NCBI GenBank assembly: GCA_041389525.1
Contig: JAWKRR010000003.1
Span: 186,001-250,000 of the forward strand
Source of the DNA: JACKFB01 sp041389525
Lineage (GTDB): Bacteria > Myxococcota_A > UBA9042 > PHBI01 > JACKFB01
Direction: 5' to 3'
DNA: 64,000 bases
This document shows, in pieces, positions 1 through 10,300 of the stretch; the stretch's first letter is position 1, and every line of letters starts with the position of its first letter. Below the pieces are notes generated by a model. It ran no database searches. It saw only the letters and a program-made list of their open reading frames with translations, and had not been told where the DNA came from. A program made the position numbers and the translations under genes.

Positions 1-1666
1 CGACGCGGCGCTCGCTGAGCCGCGCCATCACGCGGGCGACCGCCTCCGAGGTCACGGCGGCGTCGGCCCGGCGCTGAGCGCCCGCGGACAGCGGCTCGCC
101 CGCGTCGTCCGTCGCTTGCCAGGGCACGAGGATCAGCGGCGGCAGCGCGGCCTGCGGGTCGTCGGGCCGCATCGGCACCAGGCGCTGCATCGGCGCCTCC
201 CAGGGCGCGTCGGGCGAGGTCTGGGCGGGGAAGAGGCGATCGAAGAGCGCGTTGACGAAGCCCATGACGTGGGCGGTGCTGCGCCGGTTGACGGTCAGGG
301 CGCTGACCCCGCCCGGCACCGAGGCGCCGACGGCGTTGAAGACCGCCACGTCCGCGCCCCGAAAGCGGTAGATCGACTGCTTGGCGTCCCCCACGGCGAA
401 GACCCGCTCGAGATCGGCGCCCGCGACGCCGCGCAGGATCGTGACCTGCCGCGCCGAGGTGTCCTGGAACTCGTCGACCAAGACCTCGTCAAATAGCCAG
501 TCGCCGTCGTGCTCTGCGGCGGATTCGAGGGCCTCAATGGCGGCCGACTCGAGATCGTCGAAGTCCAGCACACCGCGCGACTGCTTGGCGCGCCCGAAGC
601 GCTCGGCGGCGTCCAGGGAGAGGCGCGCCATGTCGCGGGTCCACGCGTGCTCCGCCGACAGCACCTCGTCGTCGAGCGCCTTGCCCAGGGGCGCGGCGAC
701 GCTGCGCAGGCGCTCGATGGCGGCCGAGAAGCGCAGCAGCCGCTCGCCGTCTTCGGGGCTCAGCTTGGCGAGGCGGGTCTCGGTGGCGCCGAAGGCGCTC
801 AGGCCCTCGCCGGCCAGCAGGGCGGAGCCCTCGCCGCGCACCCAGCGGACGGCCGTCTCGAGCGCCGCCTCGAAGGGCTTCGGGCCAGCCGCTGCCAAGA
901 TCGCCCGGTGGAGGACGGCCTCTTCGACCGCCTCAGCGACCGCCGGTTCCCGGGCGACGGCGTGGAGCAAGTCCACGGCCCGCGCCGTGGCCTCGGCGCG
1001 GTGCTCGGCGAGGGATTGCAGAGACAACCGCTCGAGATCTGCGCGCTCCAAATTCCGGCACAGGCTGCGCACCGTGTCCCGGATGGGCGCGACCTGGCGC
1101 CGTCCCGCCAGCAAACGCTCCATCAGCGCGGGTTCGGACTCGGCCGCGCCATCGAAGGCGTCGTCGAGGGCGGCCTCCCAGAGCAGCCCGCGCTCAAGCT
1201 CGTCGAGCACGCTGAAGTCGGGCGGGACGGCGCCGGTGAAGGCCATCCGCCGCAGCAGCCGCGCGCACAGGCTGTGCAGGGTACCGATGGCGAGGTCGCC
1301 CTCGAGCCGCGAGGCCTCTTCGGCGAAGGCGGCGAGGCGCGGGTGGCCGGCGAGGTGGGGGACGACCCGGCGAAAGACCGACGCGATGCGGGCGCGCAGT
1401 TCGCCAGCCGCTAGCTCGGTAAACGTGACCGCGGCGAGGCGCTCGAGCAGGCGGCGGGGGGCCAGATTCGCGTGGGGGCGTTCGGCGAGGGCGTGCTCGG
1501 CGAGAGCGAGGGCCGTGTCGACGTAGCGGCTGGCCATGGTGGTGGTCTTGCCGGTGCCTGCGCCCGCCGCGACGACGACGAGGTGGCCGCGGCGGGCGAC
1601 GGACTCGGCTTGCTCGGCGGTGAGGCCGTAGCGGGCGATGAGGGCGGCGGGATCTCGGGCTAGCAC
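1..1666 (-). CDS. AddA-like UvrD-family helicase/nuclease subunit (3' end beyond window)
   Basis: ATP-dependent DNA helicase subunit of an AddAB/RecBCD-type end-processing complex. I read it on the minus strand from GTG at 1666, which overlaps the TAG of the upstream nuclease gene by one base; the frame stays open to the window edge (about 555 codons). Visible superfamily-1 motifs, in order: Walker A AGAGTGKTTT near residue 33, motif Ia FTELAAGELRARI, IGTLHSLCARLLR, LDFDDLE, Walker B VDEFQDTS, VFAVGDAKQSIYRFRGAD and a VNRRS motif. Presence of a C-terminal RecB-type nuclease domain cannot be judged. Position after an AddB-like gene in one operon supports the AddA rather than the UvrD/PcrA assignment. 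Confidence 0.88.
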   Translation of the reverse strand, partial: MLARDPAALIARYGLTAEQAESVARRGHLVVVAAGAGTGKTTTMASRYVDTALALAEHALAERPHANLAPRRLLERLAAVTFTELAAGELRARIASVFRRVVPHLAGHPRLAAFAEEASRLEGDLAIGTLHSLCARLLRRMAFTGAVPPDFSVLDELERGLLWEAALDDAFDGAAESEPALMERLLAGRRQVAPIRDTVRSLCRNLERADLERLSLQSLAEHRAEATARAVDLLHAVAREPAVAEAVEEAVLHRAILAAAGPKPFEAALETAVRWVRGEGSALLAGEGLSAFGATETRLAKLSPEDGERLLRFSAAIERLRSVAAPLGKALDDEVLSAEHAWTRDMARLSLDAAERFGRAKQSRGVLDFDDLESAAIEALESAAEHDGDWLFDEVLVDEFQDTSARQVTILRGVAGADLERVFAVGDAKQSIYRFRGADVAVFNAVGASVPGGVSALTVNRRSTAHVMGFVNALFDRLFPAQTSPDAPWEAPMQRLVPMRPDDPQAALPPLILVPWQATDDAGEPLSAGAQRRADAAVTSEAVARVMARLSERRV

Positions 1667-4542
1667 TAGCGGCGCTCGCGGGGGCAGTAGAGGCTGTGGG
1701 GGCAGCGGGCGCAGAGGTCGCCGCGGGCGGGTTCGGCGGGGAAGTGGCCGGCGGCGATGGCGGTGGCGGCGGCGCGGGCGGTCTCGAGGGCCCAGGCGAT
1801 GGTGGCCTCGAAGTCTTCGGACTCGAGGGACTCGTTTCGGTGGGTGACCGCGGCCCAGCCGGCGAGGCCGTGGGGGCTGGCGAGCAGCGCGCCGCGGGGC
1901 TTGGCGACCTCGAGGACGGGGACTGCGTAGACGCCGCGGCAGGGGATGCCCAGGGTCTCGCGGGCGAGCCAGGCGTAGAGGAAGAGCTGGGCGCGGCGGG
2001 CGTCGGGTTGGGCGGCGGCGCCGTAGTCGGAGACGGGGCCTGTCTTGTAGTCGATGACGACGAAGCCACGGGCGAGGCCGTCGGGGTCGATGACGAGGTC
2101 GAGGCGGTCCAGGGTGCCGCGGAGCAGCAAGGGCGGGCCGCCGTCGCCGTGCCAGGTGGCGCGGACGGCAAGCTCAAAGCCGGCGGGATGAACGCCCGCG
2201 CTGTCGGCGAGGACGGTGGCGTGTGCGGACAGGGCGTGGGACACCGCGTCGAGGTAGCGGTCGGCTTGGAGCGCCAAGAACGCGGCGCCAGCGCCCGCGG
2301 TGAGGGCCTCACGCACCGGGTCGAAGGCGGACTGGAGCAGGGCGCGGACGGCGTCGGGGGCTGGCGCAGCGGCCCACCAGCCGGGGTGCTCGGCGAAGAG
2401 GCGTCGGAGGACGGAGTGCAGCCAGGTGCCGCGCTGGCGGGGGTCGATGTCGAAGGTGAGCGGCTCGCGGTCGGTGAGGCGCAGGAGGCCGTCGTAGTAG
2501 AAGCGGCGCGGGCAGTCGCGGAAGGCGTCGATGCGGGTGGCGGCGAGGCCGCGCGGGCCGGCGACGCCCACGCGCTGGAGCAGGGGCTCGGTCACGGCGC
2601 CGGCGGGGACCTCGGGCGGGATGAGGCGCGGGGAGCGCGGGAGGGCGGCGCCGTGGACTGTGGGTTCGGGGAGGCCGGACCAGCGGACGTGCTCGGCGCC
2701 GCGGAGGTCGCGTTCGGGTTCCAGGGAGACCACTGACGCCACGAGGTGGCCCGCGAGCAGGGCCTCGAGGCGGCGCCGGCGCAGAGTCACGCGATCGGCG
2801 TGCCACGGCCAGTGGGCCTGGGTGGCCACGGTGGGGCTGGCGCGGACGCGGTCGGGGATGAGGTGGGTGGCGGCGCCGCGGGGGACGAGATCGCTCTCGG
2901 CGAGGGCGAGGACGACGGCGCGGCGGGCCCAGGGCGGGAGCGGGGCGTCGAGGGATTGGAGGTGCACGGAGGCAGGCGCGGGCTGGGCGTTTGGGGGGAT
3001 CGCGTGCTGGCGACCGGGGAGGCTGGCCTTGACGGCGGCGCGGACGCGGGCGGCCAGAAGCTCGGGCGACGACTGGGGTTCGGAGCCGGGCCAGAGCAGC
3101 GGCAGGCGGGCCGCGAGATCCTCGAGGAGGGCGCGTAGCTGGGCGAGCTGATCGGCGTCGGTGCGGGCGGTCACGGCGGGGCCGGCGCCGGCGAGGCGGT
3201 GGAGGTCGGCGTCGGCGATGAGAGCGGCGACCACGCGCAGCTGGGTGGAGGCGTCGGGGGCGGCGGCGAGGCGCTCGAGGGCGCGGGAGAGCGGGCGGCC
3301 GAGGGGGCCGAGGGCGCCGAGGACCGCGCTCTGGCCGCGGACGACGCCGGCGCGGCGCAGGGCGAGGTCGGCGCGGTCGCCTGTGAAGGGGTCGGCCGAG
3401 TAGCCGGGGAGCCCCGAGCGGGCGCCGAGGTTCAGCAGATCCACGGCGCGGGGCGCGGAGAGGTCGCCGGCGAAGGCGTCGACGAGGGCGGTGATGAGGC
3501 GCATCACCGGGGCGGGCTGGGCCGGGCCGTGTTCGCCGACCAGGGTGGCGCCTGCACGCCGTGCGGCCTCCGACAGTGGGGCGAGCCAGCGTTCGGGGGC
3601 GCTCGCGAGGAGCACGGTGGCGTCGTCTTCCGAGGCGAGGGCGACGGCGCGGGCGGCCGTCGTGGCGGGGTCTGGGAAGCGTTCGATCCCGGAGAGCGAG
3701 CCGCCGACTGGCGGATCGAGGGACGGCGCGAGGGCGTCGAAGCCGTGCCACGCCGCGGCCCCTCCGAAGGCGACCGAGCGGCGATCGGGGGCCATGGCCT
3801 GGCGGTCGGGGGTCTCGTCCGACGCGGCGAGCAGCCAGAGCACGGGCTGGCTTGCGGCAAGGGCCGCCAGGATGTCCAAGAGCGGCCCCGACACGTGGCC
3901 GAAGCCGGCGACCAGCCAGGGGCCGGGGGCGAGGCTGCCGACGTGGCGGGCGGCGGCCCGTTGGCGGGTGGGGAGATCCCACCAGCCCAGCGCGTCGAGG
4001 CGGCCCTCGAACATGCCCATGGCGCGCAGCAGCTCCTGGCCTAGCCCGGGCGGGTCCACGCGCTCGAGCGTAGCCACGGCGCCGGCGTCGCGGCTCTCGA
4101 GGCCGGCCTGGCGCAGGTCAGCGAAGAGGCGGCCCAGCGCGGTAGGGAGGCCCGCGCCGGGGGCGAAGGCGGCGAGGCGCGGGAAGGCGTCGGGGCTGCG
4201 GCGGATCGCGTGGTCGATGGCGCGGGCGAGCTCGTCGAGGACCAGCTCGCCGGCGGGCGGGTGCGACGACTCGGGAGGCAGCACCAGATCCGCGAATAGT
4301 GAGGCGGCGACGACGCGATCGGCGCGGATGGCGGCGCGCGCGGAGAGCGCGCGGGACCAAGCGCGCACGCTCTCGGCGGCGCGCACGTCGGGGACCAGCA
4401 GCCGCGGGCCGCCCGGGGCCAGCGGGTCGGCGTGGGCCTGGGCGAGCAACCGCGCCGCGACCTCGAGGGGCTCGCCGCGGACCACCGCGTACCAGGCGCC
4501 CGGTGGCGGCCACGCGACGCCGCTGGACGAGGCCTCATCCAC
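1666..4542 (-). CDS. AddB-like PD-(D/E)XK nuclease with Fe-S cluster motif
   Basis: 958-residue partner nuclease of the adjacent AddA-like helicase, expected to act in double-strand break end resection. The C-terminal third carries the nuclease signature: DCPRRFYYDGLLRL (first cluster Cys), RGTWLHSVLRRLF, the PD-(D/E)XK core around DRLDLVIDPDG...VVIDYKTG, and the closing CARCPHSLYC, so four Cys arranged as in AddB-type 4Fe-4S nucleases. The long N-terminal part looks like a degenerate helicase-like AddB region with weak conservation. The start overlaps the uracil-DNA glycosylase stop by 8 bases and the end overlaps the helicase start by 1, so the three are probably co-translated. Function is from family knowledge; the exact AddB orthology is inference. 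Confidence 0.82.
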   Translation of the reverse strand: MDEASSSGVAWPPPGAWYAVVRGEPLEVAARLLAQAHADPLAPGGPRLLVPDVRAAESVRAWSRALSARAAIRADRVVAASLFADLVLPPESSHPPAGELVLDELARAIDHAIRRSPDAFPRLAAFAPGAGLPTALGRLFADLRQAGLESRDAGAVATLERVDPPGLGQELLRAMGMFEGRLDALGWWDLPTRQRAAARHVGSLAPGPWLVAGFGHVSGPLLDILAALAASQPVLWLLAASDETPDRQAMAPDRRSVAFGGAAAWHGFDALAPSLDPPVGGSLSGIERFPDPATTAARAVALASEDDATVLLASAPERWLAPLSEAARRAGATLVGEHGPAQPAPVMRLITALVDAFAGDLSAPRAVDLLNLGARSGLPGYSADPFTGDRADLALRRAGVVRGQSAVLGALGPLGRPLSRALERLAAAPDASTQLRVVAALIADADLHRLAGAGPAVTARTDADQLAQLRALLEDLAARLPLLWPGSEPQSSPELLAARVRAAVKASLPGRQHAIPPNAQPAPASVHLQSLDAPLPPWARRAVVLALAESDLVPRGAATHLIPDRVRASPTVATQAHWPWHADRVTLRRRRLEALLAGHLVASVVSLEPERDLRGAEHVRWSGLPEPTVHGAALPRSPRLIPPEVPAGAVTEPLLQRVGVAGPRGLAATRIDAFRDCPRRFYYDGLLRLTDREPLTFDIDPRQRGTWLHSVLRRLFAEHPGWWAAAPAPDAVRALLQSAFDPVREALTAGAGAAFLALQADRYLDAVSHALSAHATVLADSAGVHPAGFELAVRATWHGDGGPPLLLRGTLDRLDLVIDPDGLARGFVVIDYKTGPVSDYGAAAQPDARRAQLFLYAWLARETLGIPCRGVYAVPVLEVAKPRGALLASPHGLAGWAAVTHRNESLESEDFEATIAWALETARAAATAIAAGHFPAEPARGDLCARCPHSLYCPRERR

Positions 4543-5242
4543 CCGCGCCGCCGCCGGCCAGCCGCGCCGCGTCGCGAAAGACCGCGTCGGTCATGGCCTC
4601 GGTCAGCCGCCCGGTGCGCGTGTTGAGTTGAGACGGGTGGTAGCTGCCGATCAGCGTATGCGGCAGCCCCGCGCCGACCACGACCCCGTGCCCGAAGCGC
4701 GGGCGGGGCCGAAGCGTCACGCCCTGCCCCGCCGCCCAGCGCAGGTACGCCAGCCACGCGACGCCGCCCAACGCGACGACGACCGCCAGCCGAGGCAACA
4801 AAGCCAGCTCGCGGTGAAAGTAGGGTGCGCAGGCGGCGATCTCGCTCGGTGTGGGCTTATTTCCGGGTGGAGCGCACCGGACCGCGCCCGTCACCGCGAG
4901 GTCGGTGAGCTCGAGGCCGTCGTCTGGGCGCTGGCTGGTCCCGTGGGACGCGAACCCGGTGCGGTGGAGCGACGCCATCAGCCAGTCGCTGCACGCGTCG
5001 CCGGTGAACATGCGCCCCGTCCGGTTCGCCCCGTGCGCCCCCGGCGCCAGCCCCAAGACCAGCACCCGCGCGCCGGCATCGCCCAGCGCCGGCACCGGAC
5101 GCGCCCAGTACGTCTCGTCGCGATGCGCGGCCTTGCGCTCGCGCCCGACCCGCTCGCGCCACGCGACCAGCCGACTACAGCGCCGGCACGCGACGACCTG
5201 CGCCTGCAGCCGGTCCCAAGGGTCTGTCACCGCGAGCTCCAT
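4535..5242 (-). CDS. Family 5 (UDGb-type) uracil-DNA glycosylase
   Basis: 235-residue base-excision enzyme removing uracil (and, in this family, other deaminated bases) from DNA. The family 5 motif GLAPGAHGANRTGRMFTGD is complete, and Cys residues for the 4Fe-4S cluster are visible (CRRC near residue 20, then AVRC and IAAC). The closing motif is GSYHPSQLNT. An upstream ATG at 5356 is in frame, but I chose 5242 because MELAVTDPWDRLQ matches the usual family start and a strong GGAGGGTGAGG sequence lies just before it. It is first in an operon with the AddB/AddA-like genes, joining base excision to break repair. Confidence 0.87.
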   Translation of the reverse strand: MELAVTDPWDRLQAQVVACRRCSRLVAWRERVGRERKAAHRDETYWARPVPALGDAGARVLVLGLAPGAHGANRTGRMFTGDACSDWLMASLHRTGFASHGTSQRPDDGLELTDLAVTGAVRCAPPGNKPTPSEIAACAPYFHRELALLPRLAVVVALGGVAWLAYLRWAAGQGVTLRPRPRFGHGVVVGAGLPHTLIGSYHPSQLNTRTGRLTEAMTDAVFRDAARLAGGGAGG

Positions 5243-5419
5243 CGACCCCTCACCCTCCAGCGCCCACCGCGAGCCGCCCCATCCAAACGCTTCGCCCGCA
5301 CCCCGGCAAGGCCCAAGCCCCCGTCCGTGCTCGCGCGAGTGCGTGCACAGTTGCATCGCACGCGCGCACGGGGCACAACACGGCTTCCCGAACTCGGCTC
5401 GTCGGCAGCGGAGGCCAGC

Positions 5420-6556
5420 GTGCGTACCCGATTTTCATACCCGACCATCGTAGAATTCGGCGCCGGCGCCCTGCAGAGCCTGCCCGGCCACGTGCGCGCC
5501 CTCGGCAGCAAGGCCTTCGTGGTCACCGACCCGGGCGTGCGTGGGCTGCCGCTCTTCGGCAAGGTCATGGCCGTCCTGGCCGACGCCGGCATCGAGGCCA
5601 CCGCGACCGACGCGGTCTCGCCGAACCCCCTGGCGCGCGAGTGCGAGGCGGGCGGGCTGGCGCTCAAGAACTCAGGCGCCGACGTGGTGATCGGGCTGGG
5701 CGGTGGCTCAGCGCTCGACGCCGCCAAGGGCATCGCGCTGATGGCGACCCACGGCGGGCGCATCGTCGACTATGACGACGCCAAGGGTGGCGACAAGCTC
5801 ATCCGCGCCGACGTGCCGCCGGTGATCTGCATCGCCACGACCGCCGGCACGGGCTCCGAGGTCGGCCGGTCCACGGTCGTCATCGACGAGGACACCCATA
5901 CAAAGGTGGTGGTCTTCTCGCCCTACCTGATGCCGAAGGTCGCGATCGCCGACCCGGAGCTGATGGTCGGCATGCCGGCGTGGCTGACGGCCGCGACGGG
6001 CTTCGACGCGCTGACGCACAACCTCGAAGCCCTGGTCGCCAAGGGTTTCCACCCGATGGCCGACGGCATCGCGCTGGAGGGCATCGCCCTGGTGCACGCC
6101 CACCTGGGGACGGCCTGTCGCAAGCCGGCCGACCTCACGGCCCGTGGCGGGATGGCCATGGCCGCGATGATGGGCGCGACGGCCTTTCAGAAGGGCCTGG
6201 GCGCCGCGCACAGCCTCGCGCATCCGCTGGGGAGCCTCGCCGGTGTCCACCACGGCCTCGCCAACGCGATCGTGCTGCCCTACGTCGTCGCGTTCAACCG
6301 CGAGGCGGCCGCTGAGGGCTACGCGCTGGTCGAGCGCCGGCTCAATCTGGACGGCAGCCTGCTGGACTGGCTGCTCGCGCTGCGCCGCGAGATCGGCATC
6401 CCCCACACCCTCGGCGAGGCCGGCGTCTCGCGCGATCTCCTCGAGGCGCTCAGCGACCAAGCCATCGCCGACGGCTGCCACGGCTCCAACCCGCGGACCT
6501 GCACTCGGGATGACCTGCGCGGGCTCTTCATCGCCGCCTTCGACGGCACCGTCTAA
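5420..6556 (+). CDS. Iron-containing alcohol dehydrogenase
   Basis: 378-residue NAD(P)-dependent group III alcohol dehydrogenase. The dinucleotide-binding motif GLGGGSALDAAKGIAL sits near residue 95. The metal ligands lie in DALTHNLEALVAKGFHPMAD and in AHSLAHPLGSLAGVHHG, where the Asp/His pattern of the family is intact. The reading frame stays open far upstream, but that part is compositional; GTG at 5420 is preceded by GGAGG at 5410 and leaves a normal-length enzyme. It is divergent from the uracil-DNA glycosylase gene. Substrate cannot be predicted. Confidence 0.85.
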   Translation: MRTRFSYPTIVEFGAGALQSLPGHVRALGSKAFVVTDPGVRGLPLFGKVMAVLADAGIEATATDAVSPNPLARECEAGGLALKNSGADVVIGLGGGSALDAAKGIALMATHGGRIVDYDDAKGGDKLIRADVPPVICIATTAGTGSEVGRSTVVIDEDTHTKVVVFSPYLMPKVAIADPELMVGMPAWLTAATGFDALTHNLEALVAKGFHPMADGIALEGIALVHAHLGTACRKPADLTARGGMAMAAMMGATAFQKGLGAAHSLAHPLGSLAGVHHGLANAIVLPYVVAFNREAAAEGYALVERRLNLDGSLLDWLLALRREIGIPHTLGEAGVSRDLLEALSDQAIADGCHGSNPRTCTRDDLRGLFIAAFDGTV

Positions 6557-6622
6557 ACCTAGAATCGCCCGCCCGCACCGACAGAAACGGAGCGCGGGCC
6601 CCTGCAGATACGAGAGGTCCTC

Positions 6623-7246
6623 ATGCCCATCGCGGCCCTGCGCTCGGTCGAAGCCCACTTCGACCGCATCATGCGCCACGTCATGCCCAAGCGACTCGCG
6701 GCCGAGCTGAAGGTCGGCGACAAGGGCTTTCACTTCAAGTACTTCAAGGGCTACCGACCCGAGGCGATCGGCCGCGGTCGCATCAAGCAGATCGCCATGC
6801 GCGAGGTCTTTCAGGACCCGGGCAACGAGCTCTTCGCGAACCTGCTCATCATCCATTGGAACGAGCAGCACGCGCCGCTGTATCGCGAGATGGTCACGCA
6901 CGTGAAGACCATCAACGAGGACGTCGAGGCCATCGAGAGCATCGACGACGACAAGGCGCACTCGATCATCGACGACCTGGTGCTGCGCCACGAGCTGCCT
7001 GATGTCCTGCTGTGCGTGCGGCTCAATGGCGTGCGCTTCTCTGAGGAGCTCATCGCGTCGCGCTTGGAGCGTGGCGAGCCGCGCGGTGAGGCCACGACGG
7101 CTGCGCCCGCGGCTGCGGAGGGCGATCCGGGCGCCGAGGCAGGCGAGGCCGAGGCCAAGCCGAAGAAGGCGAAGGCTGCCGCGGGCGCCGAGCCGAAGAG
7201 TGCGGCGAAGCCGAAGGCCAAGGCCAAGGCCGCCACGGAGTCCTAG
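6623..7246 (+). CDS. Unknown protein with Lys/Ala-rich C-terminal tail
   Basis: 207 residues, not recognised. Residues 1-150 look like a folded, mostly helical domain containing FHFKYFKGYRPEAIGRGR and an acidic helix ESIDDDKAHSIIDDL. The last ~50 residues are a low-complexity Ala/Lys/Pro/Glu tail (AKPKKAKAAAGAEPK) that resembles histone-H1-like or nucleic-acid-binding tails. No signal peptide or membrane segment. A GAGAGG ribosome site precedes ATG 6623. It follows the alcohol dehydrogenase by 66 bases and may share its transcript. A nucleic-acid-associated role is only a guess from the tail. Confidence 0.7.
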   Translation: MPIAALRSVEAHFDRIMRHVMPKRLAAELKVGDKGFHFKYFKGYRPEAIGRGRIKQIAMREVFQDPGNELFANLLIIHWNEQHAPLYREMVTHVKTINEDVEAIESIDDDKAHSIIDDLVLRHELPDVLLCVRLNGVRFSEELIASRLERGEPRGEATTAAPAAAEGDPGAEAGEAEAKPKKAKAAAGAEPKSAAKPKAKAKAATES

Positions 7247-7350
7247 AGGGCGCATAGCGGCCACCGCCGGGGCCCAGCCCGTGAGCCCGCGGCGCGCGCC
7301 ATGGGTGAGGGCTGGGCGTCCGGCGCCGAGTTGACGATGCCGGTCGCTCC

Positions 7351-10300
7351 GTGGTCTCTGGAGCGATGCGAGCGGGACGGCACGACGAGGCGGGCAGCGC
7401 GACGCTGGCTGGCGGGCTCGACATGGCCGCGCAGCTCGCGGAGTGCCGTCGTGTGACCGACGCGCCGCGCCCCGAGGAGCTCGAGCAGCTCCTCCGCGAT
7501 GAGAGCGCGCTGCTCCAATCGCTGTCGCCCGGACAGCGCATCGCCGCGCTCATCCTGGCGGGTCCCGGCGAGCGCCTCACCGCAGACGATGACGCCCTGT
7601 GGGACCAGATCGCCCGCCTCGATCCGGCCGAGGTGCTCCCGCGCGAGCTGGCCGACGGCGAGGTGGCGCACCACCTGACGTGGAGCGTGCTGATCTCCGA
7701 TGATCCGGACGACGCGCTGGAGGCCGCGTTGGCCGCGGCGGCGTTCGCCATGGGCGCGGTCTACCCGATGGCCGTGGGCGACGTCGCGGACGTGCGCCAG
7801 ATCCGCCACGCCCGGGCCCGCGAGGTGCTCACGATGGGCTTGGCCAGCCTCAGCATCGCCGGCCACCGAACGGCCGAGGGGGTGATCCGGCGGCTGCTCT
7901 GCGAGGCGGATCTCGAGCCTTCGATGACCTCGGCCGCGATCAAAGGCCTGGGCGGGGGCCTCGCGGACGCTGGCATCGGCTGGCTCGCCGAGCGGGCCGG
8001 CCACGCGCTCGACGACCGCGTCGAGTGGTTGCTCGCCGGCACCCGCGTCTTGCCGTGGGCCTTCGAGCGCAAGCTCCCGGCGTCGCGCGCCCTGCTCCGC
8101 CACATCGTCGCGGGCGCGGCCGACCCACGCGAGGCGCTGGCCCTGCTGCCGCCGCTGGATGAGCACCCCGACAGCCCTGCGGCGCACCGAGACCACGATC
8201 GCCGCCTCGTCGAGCAGCTCGCCGCCGAGAGGACGCGCTGGCCCCCGGCGGTGCGCGCGCGCCTGGTGACGCTGGCCGCGCAGCTCGGCGTGCTGGATTC
8301 CGTGGAGTGGCAGCGCGACGCGGCCGCCGAGGTGCTCCTCGCCGCCCTGGACGCCCTGCCCGCGGGCGAAAGTGTCGACGCCCAGGACCTGCACGCGCTG
8401 CTCACCCATCCCGAGCGGAGCGTGCGCGCTGTCGCGACGAAACGCCTGATGGGGCCTCGCGGATTGAAGATGGTCCCCCACCCCAGCCCGCCACGGCAGC
8501 GCGGTGAGGTCGTCTCGCTTCCAAGCAGCTCGCTCGGGCGCACGCCGCTGGACCGGCTGCGCGGCGCGCTCGCCGGCGACGAGTCGGAGGCCGTGGTCGC
8601 CCTGGCGCTCGCGGTCGGCGAGGACGAGCGCCTCGCGGCCCGCCAGACCCTTGTGGCGTCGCTGGCGCTGGCTGACGTGGCGATCCGGCGCGCCGCCGTC
8701 GAGGCCCTGGGCCACATCGGGACCCCCGAGGACGCGGCGCCGCTGCTGGAGGCGGCGCGCCGATTTCGCGGGCTCGAGGGGCTGGTGGCGGCAGCGCTCC
8801 GGCAGTTCGAGGCCCACGGCGCCATCCGCGAGACGGCCGAGCTCTTTCATCGCCGCCTGAAGTGGGCAGACGACGACGCCATCGACGATTTCGTGGCGCT
8901 GGCTGGCGGGGACGCCGCCCACGAGATCTCCCTGGCCCTTCAGACCCGGTTCTATCCTCCGGCGCGGGCTGGCGCTGCACGGGCGGTCGCCCGCATCGAG
9001 CTGAAAGAGGCGATCTTCGCGCTCCGCAACCGCGCGCTGACCGACCCCAATGAGGACGCGCGCTCGGCCGCGATGAAGTCGCTGCGGGCGCTCGCGGGCT
9101 CCCAACCGACGATGGCCGAGACCTCCGGCTACGCGCTGATGTTTACGCCCGTCGACGACCTGGACCAGACCGTGGAGCGCTGCCGCCAAGCAGGTGCCGC
9201 CGCGCTGCCCGGGATTCGGACGACGCTGTCGAAGGGGAGCTGGCGTCGCCGCGTCGCCGCCTGCTCCATCCTCGCGCATTTGGCGGTCGAGGAGGCCGGC
9301 CGCGTCTTGGAAGACACGCTGCTGGACCCCGACGAGGACGTGCGCGCGGCCGCGTGGGCGGCGCTGCAGGAGCGGGGATTTCAGCCCGAGGGCGCCCGGC
9401 AGATCACCCTCGGCGCGATGGCCGAGCGGGCGCTGGAGCCGCTGACGCGCGAGCCCAGCCTCGCCGACCTGCCCACGCTGGAGGCCGGGCTGACCATGGG
9501 TGGGCACGTCTTCCGCACCGAGGTGCTCGCGGCGCTGGAGGCTTTGGCCAGCGTGCGGGCATGGAATCCGCACCCCCAGATCGCCGCGGCGGTCGCGGGC
9601 ACGCGCCTACAGCCTCGGCGCGCGCTGACCGAGCCGGACGGGCTGCGCGTCCTGTTGACGATGATCGACCGCACCTGGCAGCTCCACCCGCACCGCGCCA
9701 CCATGAGCGCCGCCCTCTTCTCCGTCCCGCCCAGCGAGCTCGCCGAGGCGCTCTCGTCGCCCGGCGGCCACGGCTGGCGCGCGCGCGAGGCGGTCTGCCA
9801 CGCCCTGGGTCGCCCCGGTGACGGCGGCGCCATCGAGCCCCTCGTGACCTACCTGCAGGACGCCGACGCCGACGTGCGCGCGGCCGCGGTCGAGTCCCTC
9901 GTCCGCATCGGCACCCGCGACGCCGCGCTGGGTCTCGCCCGCGGCGCTGAGAGCCCCTTTCAGGAAGACGCCGACGCCGTCGCCCAGGGCCTCGCCGCCA
10001 TCGGCCGCGCCGCCGTCCCCGCGCTGGTCGCCATGTCCGCGTCCTCGTGGTGGGAGGCCCGCCGCGTCGCGGCGCTCGCACTGCACGACTGGCGCGACGA
10101 CCTCCAAGAGGCCGCCGACTTGGCCCTGCCGCTGGCCCTGGACCCCGAGTACCGAGTCGCCGAGGTCGCGCGCAACGCCTTGGCCCGCCACGGGTTGCGT
10201 CCGCGCGCCGCGGCGATTCGGCACGCCCTGTCGGTCGCGCAGACCCTGACCGTCCCCGGGGTCGAGGTCTGGCTCGGGACCGACGCTCACGGCCGGCTAC

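Noticed and set aside
1194..4073. Long open frames opposite to or out of frame with the AddB-like gene
   Set aside because: Translations are Arg/Pro/Ala-rich low-complexity shadows; the AddB frame has all motifs.
5708..9573. Minus-strand frames of 518 and 776 codons
   Set aside because: Antisense shadows of the alcohol dehydrogenase and HEAT genes, with compositional Gly/Arg/Val content only.
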